NCBI GenBank assembly: GCA_025462805.1
Contig: JAOAPJ010000351.1
Location: forward strand, 1-7,986
DNA length: 7,986 nt
DNA from: Acidobacteriaceae bacterium
GTDB taxonomy: Bacteria > Acidobacteriota > Terriglobia > Terriglobales > Acidobacteriaceae
Reading direction: 5' to 3'
This document shows, in pieces, positions 5,374 to 7,986 of this stretch. Position 1 is the stretch's first letter. Every line of letters starts with the position of its first letter. The translations under genes were made by a program, and so were the position numbers. Under the pieces are notes generated by a model that ran no database searches, was not told the origin of the DNA, and saw nothing but the letters and a program-made list of their open reading frames with translations.

Positions 5374-7371
5374 ATGGACCTGCAGCAGAAAATCCGCACT
5401 CTTCCCAACCAGCCCGGCGTCTACCTCTACAAAAACGCGGAGGGTGAGGTCATCTACGTCGGTAAGGCGAAGAATCTGCGGGCCCGCGTGCGCTCCTACC
5501 TCCTGGAGTCCGCCCAGGCCAACTCCAAGACCGGCTCTCTGATGCGGGAGGCGGTCGACGTCGACTACATCCTGGTTGACAACGAAGGCGAGGCGCTTGC
5601 CCTCGAGAACAACTTCATCAAGCAGCGCAAGCCCCGCTTCAACATCTTGCTGCGCGATGACAAGACTTATCCCTATGTCAAACTGACGCTGGCTGACCGC
5701 TACCCTAAGGTGTTTGTGACGCGCCGGCTGCGCAAGGATGGCAGTGCGTACTACGGCCCCTACTTCCCGGGCAACTTGGCGCATCGCGTCGTCGATCTGC
5801 TGCACCGCTCATTCCTGCTGCCCAGTTGCAAAGTTGACCTATCCCGCTATCACCCCCGTCCCTGCCTGCAGTACTACATCAAGCGCTGCCTCGGACCCTG
5901 CGTCGAGAACCTCACCACACCCGAGGAGTATCGCGAGGCGGTGCGCGACGCGCAGCTCTTCCTGGAAGGTCGTCAGCAGGAGCTGGGACGCTCGCTCCAA
6001 GCGCGGATGGAAACCGCGGCACTTTCTGAACAGTTCGAACTCGCAGCCAAGTACCGCGATCTGCTGATCACCGTGAATCAGGTGCAGGAGAAGCAGCGTA
6101 TCGCGACAGCGGAGAGCGATGACGCGGACGTGTTCGGCTACCACTTCGAAAACGACATGTTGGCAGTCAACCTCTTCCATATGCGCGGCGGCAAGATTGT
6201 CGACCGCCGCGACCTCTTCTGGGAAGAGCTGCCGGAGTTTCCGCAGGCGGCGGACGAAGGGACTGACGAGAGCGCCGGTGAGCCGACGGGCCCTTTTCAC
6301 GCGCCCGCGTTCTTCTCTGCCCTTCTGAAGCAGCTCTACATCGATCAGCAGTATGTGCCGCGCTCCATCCTGGTGCCGGTGGACTTCCCGGATCGCGACG
6401 CGCTGTGTCATCTGCTGGCGGAGCGCACCGGCCATCGCGTCGAGATCGCCGCGCCGCAACGCGGAGAGAAGCGATCGCTGGTCGACCTGGTCGGCCAGAA
6501 CGCGAAGCAGAGTTATGACCAGCGCTTCCGCGTCCTGCAGCCCTCGCAAAAGGCGATTCAGGAGTCGCTGCAGGATCTGCTGGTCCTGCCCGAGCTGCCG
6601 CGGCGCATCGAGTGCTTCGACATCTCGCACATCCAGGGGGCGGAGACCGTCGCGTCCATGGTGGTCTGGGAGAACGGCGCGATGAAGAAGGCGGACTACC
6701 GCAAGTTCCAGGTGAAGACGGTCACCGGCGTGGACGACTTTGCCTCCATGCGCGAAATCGTCGGCCGCCGGTATCGGCGCATTCTGCAAGGTGCGAGCCT
6801 CAGGGAGATCGAGCGAGCCAGCGACGCCGAATCACGCTCTACCGAACCTGCACCGCCCGCAAACGGCAAGAAGCCATCAGCAGAGCGCAGCCGCGAGCCC
6901 CGAGAGATGCCCTCGCTGATCCTGATCGACGGCGGCCTCGGCCAGCTCCACGCAGCCGCGGCGGCGCTCGAAGAGCTGGGCATGACCACGCAGCCGCTGG
7001 CTTCGATCGCCAAGCGCGAAGAGGTGATCTACCTCTATGGGCAGGAGGACGAGCCCATCGTGCTCGATCGCCGCTCGCCGGTGCTGCACCTGATCCAGCG
7101 CATTCGTGACGAGTCGCACCGATTTGCGGTCACCTACCATCGCAAGCGCCGCGAGATCCGGGATCGCCACTCGGAATTGCTCGCCATCCCGGGAGTCGGC
7201 GCACGCACGCGAACCCGGCTGGTCCAGCACTTCGGCTCGCAGCGTGCGGTAGAGCAGGCCTCGTTTGAGGCGCTGACGGCTGTGGTGGCGAAGAAGGTGG
7301 CCGAGGCCATCTACCAGCACTTCCATGCGCGCGCAGGCACAATAGAGGCGGCACTGAGAGTCCTGCACTAG
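5374..7371 (+). CDS. uvrC: UvrABC excinuclease subunit C
   Basis: The 665-aa UvrC makes the 3' and 5' incisions around UvrA/UvrB-marked DNA lesions in nucleotide excision repair. The N-terminal GIY-YIG nuclease (about 11-95) shows GVY (Y17), YVGKAKNLRARV (Y28, R38) and LALENNFIK (E78). Cysteines 152, 164, 172 and 176 have the C-X11-C-X7-C-X3-C spacing reported for the Fe-S cluster of E. coli UvrC. A UVR motif for UvrB contact lies at about 205-240. The C-terminal RNase H-like nuclease carries D416 (FDISH), D454/D455, D519 (LIDGG) and H582. A helix-hairpin-helix pair (about 600-650, IPGVGARTRTRL) ends the protein. It is longer than the usual 600-620 aa because of a hydrophilic insert at about 472-512 and an acidic one near 291-309. 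ATG 5374 was chosen because the homologous N terminus begins there. No ribosome binding site precedes it. Confidence 0.97.
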   Translation: MDLQQKIRTLPNQPGVYLYKNAEGEVIYVGKAKNLRARVRSYLLESAQANSKTGSLMREAVDVDYILVDNEGEALALENNFIKQRKPRFNILLRDDKTYPYVKLTLADRYPKVFVTRRLRKDGSAYYGPYFPGNLAHRVVDLLHRSFLLPSCKVDLSRYHPRPCLQYYIKRCLGPCVENLTTPEEYREAVRDAQLFLEGRQQELGRSLQARMETAALSEQFELAAKYRDLLITVNQVQEKQRIATAESDDADVFGYHFENDMLAVNLFHMRGGKIVDRRDLFWEELPEFPQAADEGTDESAGEPTGPFHAPAFFSALLKQLYIDQQYVPRSILVPVDFPDRDALCHLLAERTGHRVEIAAPQRGEKRSLVDLVGQNAKQSYDQRFRVLQPSQKAIQESLQDLLVLPELPRRIECFDISHIQGAETVASMVVWENGAMKKADYRKFQVKTVTGVDDFASMREIVGRRYRRILQGASLREIERASDAESRSTEPAPPANGKKPSAERSREPREMPSLILIDGGLGQLHAAAAALEELGMTTQPLASIAKREEVIYLYGQEDEPIVLDRRSPVLHLIQRIRDESHRFAVTYHRKRREIRDRHSELLAIPGVGARTRTRLVQHFGSQRAVEQASFEALTAVVAKKVAEAIYQHFHARAGTIEAALRVLH

Positions 7372-7422
7372 GAGTACCCTCCTGCGCCACCTCTTGGTCC
7401 CAACCAGAAGATGCTGTCGAGC

Positions 7423-7439
7423 GCAGCCGCTACGGCTGC
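7423..7439. repeat. Short hairpin over the lectin gene stop codon
   Basis: GCAGCCG (7423-7429) and CGGCTGC (7433-7439) form a 7-bp perfect stem whose 3-nt loop is the stop codon of the minus-strand gene. No T tract follows on either strand, so a terminator role for this gene or uvrC is weakly supported. Confidence 0.3.
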
Positions 7440-7986
7440 TGCGTCAGCAACCAGGCCTGTGCGCCGGTGCCGTTGCAGGTGTACTGCTGCAGTTGCACTC
7501 CGTTCGAAGTAGAGGCCCCGGGGACATCCAGGCAGAGCCCGCTGTTGCGCGCCACCAGCTTGTACAGCCCGTTGCCGAGCGAGACCGGCATCCACTGCTG
7601 ATTGTTGCCTCCTCCGTAGCTCCATAGCTGGATCTTCACGCCACTTCCGGTCGCTGCGTTGCCGCCGGTCACATCCCATACCTCGGGCGCGTTCCGGCTG
7701 GTCACCCTGTAGTAGCCACTGTCCGTCGGCGTGAACTGCCACTGCTGGTTGGTGTTGCCGCCGGCGCAGGCCCACTGCTGCACGGCAGTGCCAGTGGCGG
7801 TGCCGCCGCCGCTGTCGTCTACGCAGGACCCGCTGTTCTGGTTGCTTACCGCGTACCACACGCTCGAGTTGATCGTGGTGGAGGACTGGTACACGCGCAC
7901 GTAGTCCACCAGCATGGTTCCGGTGCTCGGCGTGCTCGAGTCAGTCGTACCTGGGAAGCCGCCGCTGCCGATGGCGAAGTTCAGCA
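7430..7986 (-). CDS. Secreted glycoside hydrolase (GH16-like) C terminus with ricin-type lectin domain, partial
   Basis: Only the C-terminal part of this gene is present; it continues past the right edge. Reading from the edge, the first residues (LNFAIGSGGFPG, then a Ser/Thr-rich turn and MLVDYVRVYQ) match the closing strands of GH16 beta-glucanase/laminarinase catalytic domains. A short Ser/Thr linker leads to a ricin B/CBM13-type beta-trefoil of about 140 aa. Its three subdomains end in QxW motifs: NQQWQF, NNQQWMP and AQAWLL. Each subdomain has the preceding VQQW/IQLW/LQQY strand with paired cysteines in the first and third. The protein stops four residues after the last motif. It is probably exported and degrades beta-glucan, with the lectin holding it to polysaccharide. 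The catalytic ExDxxE motif would lie outside the window, so activity and exact GH family are inferred. It converges on uvrC with a 58-bp gap. Confidence 0.85.
   Translation of the reverse strand, partial: LNFAIGSGGFPGTTDSSTPSTGTMLVDYVRVYQSSTTINSSVWYAVSNQNSGSCVDDSGGGTATGTAVQQWACAGGNTNQQWQFTPTDSGYYRVTSRNAPEVWDVTGGNAATGSGVKIQLWSYGGGNNQQWMPVSLGNGLYKLVARNSGLCLDVPGASTSNGVQLQQYTCNGTGAQAWLLTQQP

Noticed and set aside
5839..6789. 316-aa minus-strand open frame
   Set aside because: Exactly antisense to the conserved core of uvrC; long antisense frames are expected in GC-rich genes.
6877..7368. 163-aa minus-strand open frame
   Set aside because: Antisense to the catalytic and helix-hairpin-helix part of uvrC, without its own motifs.
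7368..7859. 163-aa minus-strand frame overlapping the lectin gene
   Set aside because: An alternate frame of the ricin-lectin coding region; the lectin frame has three QxW motifs and a GH16 end, this one has none.
1..7986. CRISPR arrays, tRNA or rRNA genes, insertion sequences
   Set aside because: No regularly spaced direct repeats, no tRNA-like cloverleaf, and no transposase motif or terminal repeats were seen on either strand.

Overview
The window is GC-rich chromosomal DNA. It carries a chromosomal DNA-repair gene (uvrC), an OmpA-like lipoprotein with a long Ala/Gln coiled coil, and the end of a secreted glycoside hydrolase with a ricin-type lectin domain. It also holds a sigma factor/DGPF-protein locus. 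This mix, with a didermic envelope and soil-type carbohydrate use, suggests Acidobacteriota (Terriglobia-like). That placement is inference from gene content, not from a marker gene. No mobile element, tRNA, rRNA or CRISPR array was seen.

Layout. Positions 1-547 hold no gene I can support. From 548 to 4205 lies one functional locus. A minus-strand operon reads DGPF/YCII protein (2343-1990), a small Cys-containing N-terminal peptide fused in frame to a DUF899 thioredoxin-like protein (1960-1022), then a second DGPF/YCII protein (925-548). Divergent from it is a 427-aa ECF sigma factor of the ECF42 type with a C-terminal DUF6596/TPR extension (2423-3706). A third DGPF/YCII gene (3807-4205) follows it on the plus strand. 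A 13-bp inverted repeat at 4262-4297 is a likely bidirectional terminator towards the convergent OmpA-family lipoprotein gene (minus, about 5062-4322). Divergent from the lipoprotein gene is uvrC (5374-7371), which converges on the 3' end of a GH16-like/ricin-lectin gene (minus, 7986-7430) that runs off the right edge.

How it works together. The most informative signal is a pair of identical promoter-like elements, TGTCGA-N17-CGAC. One lies before the minus-strand DGPF operon (2391-2365, minus strand) and one before the plus-strand DGPF gene (3721-3747). They match the promoter motif I recall for ECF42 sigma factors, so the sigma factor probably drives all three DGPF genes and the DUF899 gene from two promoters. 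The sigma gene has no such element. It has a housekeeping-like -10 (TACAAT, 2411-2416) placed so that transcription would begin at its GTG start codon, which suggests a leaderless mRNA. The six base pairs of the TGTCGA box are also the best -35 candidate for the sigma gene on the opposite strand. The biochemical role of DGPF and DUF899 proteins is not established, so the locus remains a stress-type regulon of unknown function.
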